Under the pieces are notes generated by a model. The model saw only the letters and a list, made by a program, of their open reading frames with translations. It had not been told where the DNA came from and ran no database searches. Shown piece by piece: positions 20,758 through 64,000 of a DNA stretch of 64,000 nucleotides. Each line of letters opens with the position of its first letter. The first letter of the stretch is position 1. A program made the translations under genes and the position numbers. Origin of the DNA: Rostratula benghalensis (lineage: Eukaryota; Chordata; Aves; Charadriiformes; Rostratulidae). The stretch spans positions 2,898,166 to 2,962,165 of the forward strand of contig VXAI01000035.1 in the NCBI GenBank assembly GCA_013399305.1, given 5' to 3'.

Positions 20758-64000
<43,243 letters not shown>

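Overview
The window is vertebrate nuclear DNA, most likely from a bird. It has classical split genes with GT-AG introns, CpG-rich promoters and AATAAA signals. The dispersed repeats I recognise are almost all CR1 non-LTR retrotransposon fragments, including the 3' ends characteristic of avian CR1. I see no bacterial, plasmid or phage features, no CRISPR array and no tRNA or rRNA gene.

Four protein-coding genes were rebuilt exon by exon, and every junction keeps frame. MAGOH (+, 192-1845, 5 exons, 146 aa) is an exon junction complex core protein. CZIB, formerly C1orf123 (+, 3555-11243, 8 exons, 160 aa), is a small CXXC zinc-binding protein. CPT2 (-, 12760-19104, 5 exons, 651 aa) is mitochondrial carnitine O-palmitoyltransferase 2. 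SLC1A7/EAAT5 (+, from 20758 and running off the right end) is the retinal glutamate transporter and glutamate-gated chloride channel. Its first 8 coding exons are present, giving about 409 residues; the C-terminal exons lie beyond base 64000. From general knowledge, order and relative orientation match human 1p32.3 read in reverse (SLC1A7 - CPT2 - CZIB - MAGOH), so this is a conserved syntenic block.

Layout: 1-3 kb, MAGOH with a GC-rich promoter and a polymorphic-looking tetranucleotide repeat in intron 1. 3-11.4 kb, CZIB with a CpG island and a first coding exon of only six coding bases. 11.4-12.5 kb, a short convergent gap. 12.5-19.1 kb, CPT2 on the minus strand. 19.1-20.76 kb, a compact divergent intergenic region shared by CPT2 and SLC1A7. 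20.76-64 kb, SLC1A7 with very long introns (14.1, 12.3 and 7.1 kb).

The genes are not an operon and their functions are unrelated (mRNA surveillance, zinc binding, fatty-acid oxidation, synaptic glutamate transport). I found no convincing new biological system. The observations most worth a second look are regulatory or structural: a perfect everted nuclear-receptor repeat between CPT2 and SLC1A7, a YY1/ETS promoter-like GC island inside SLC1A7 intron 2, a CpG hairpin joined to a CTG-rich minisatellite in intron 3, two CTCF-like sites, and an exon-like minus-strand reading frame at 34.4-34.6 kb.
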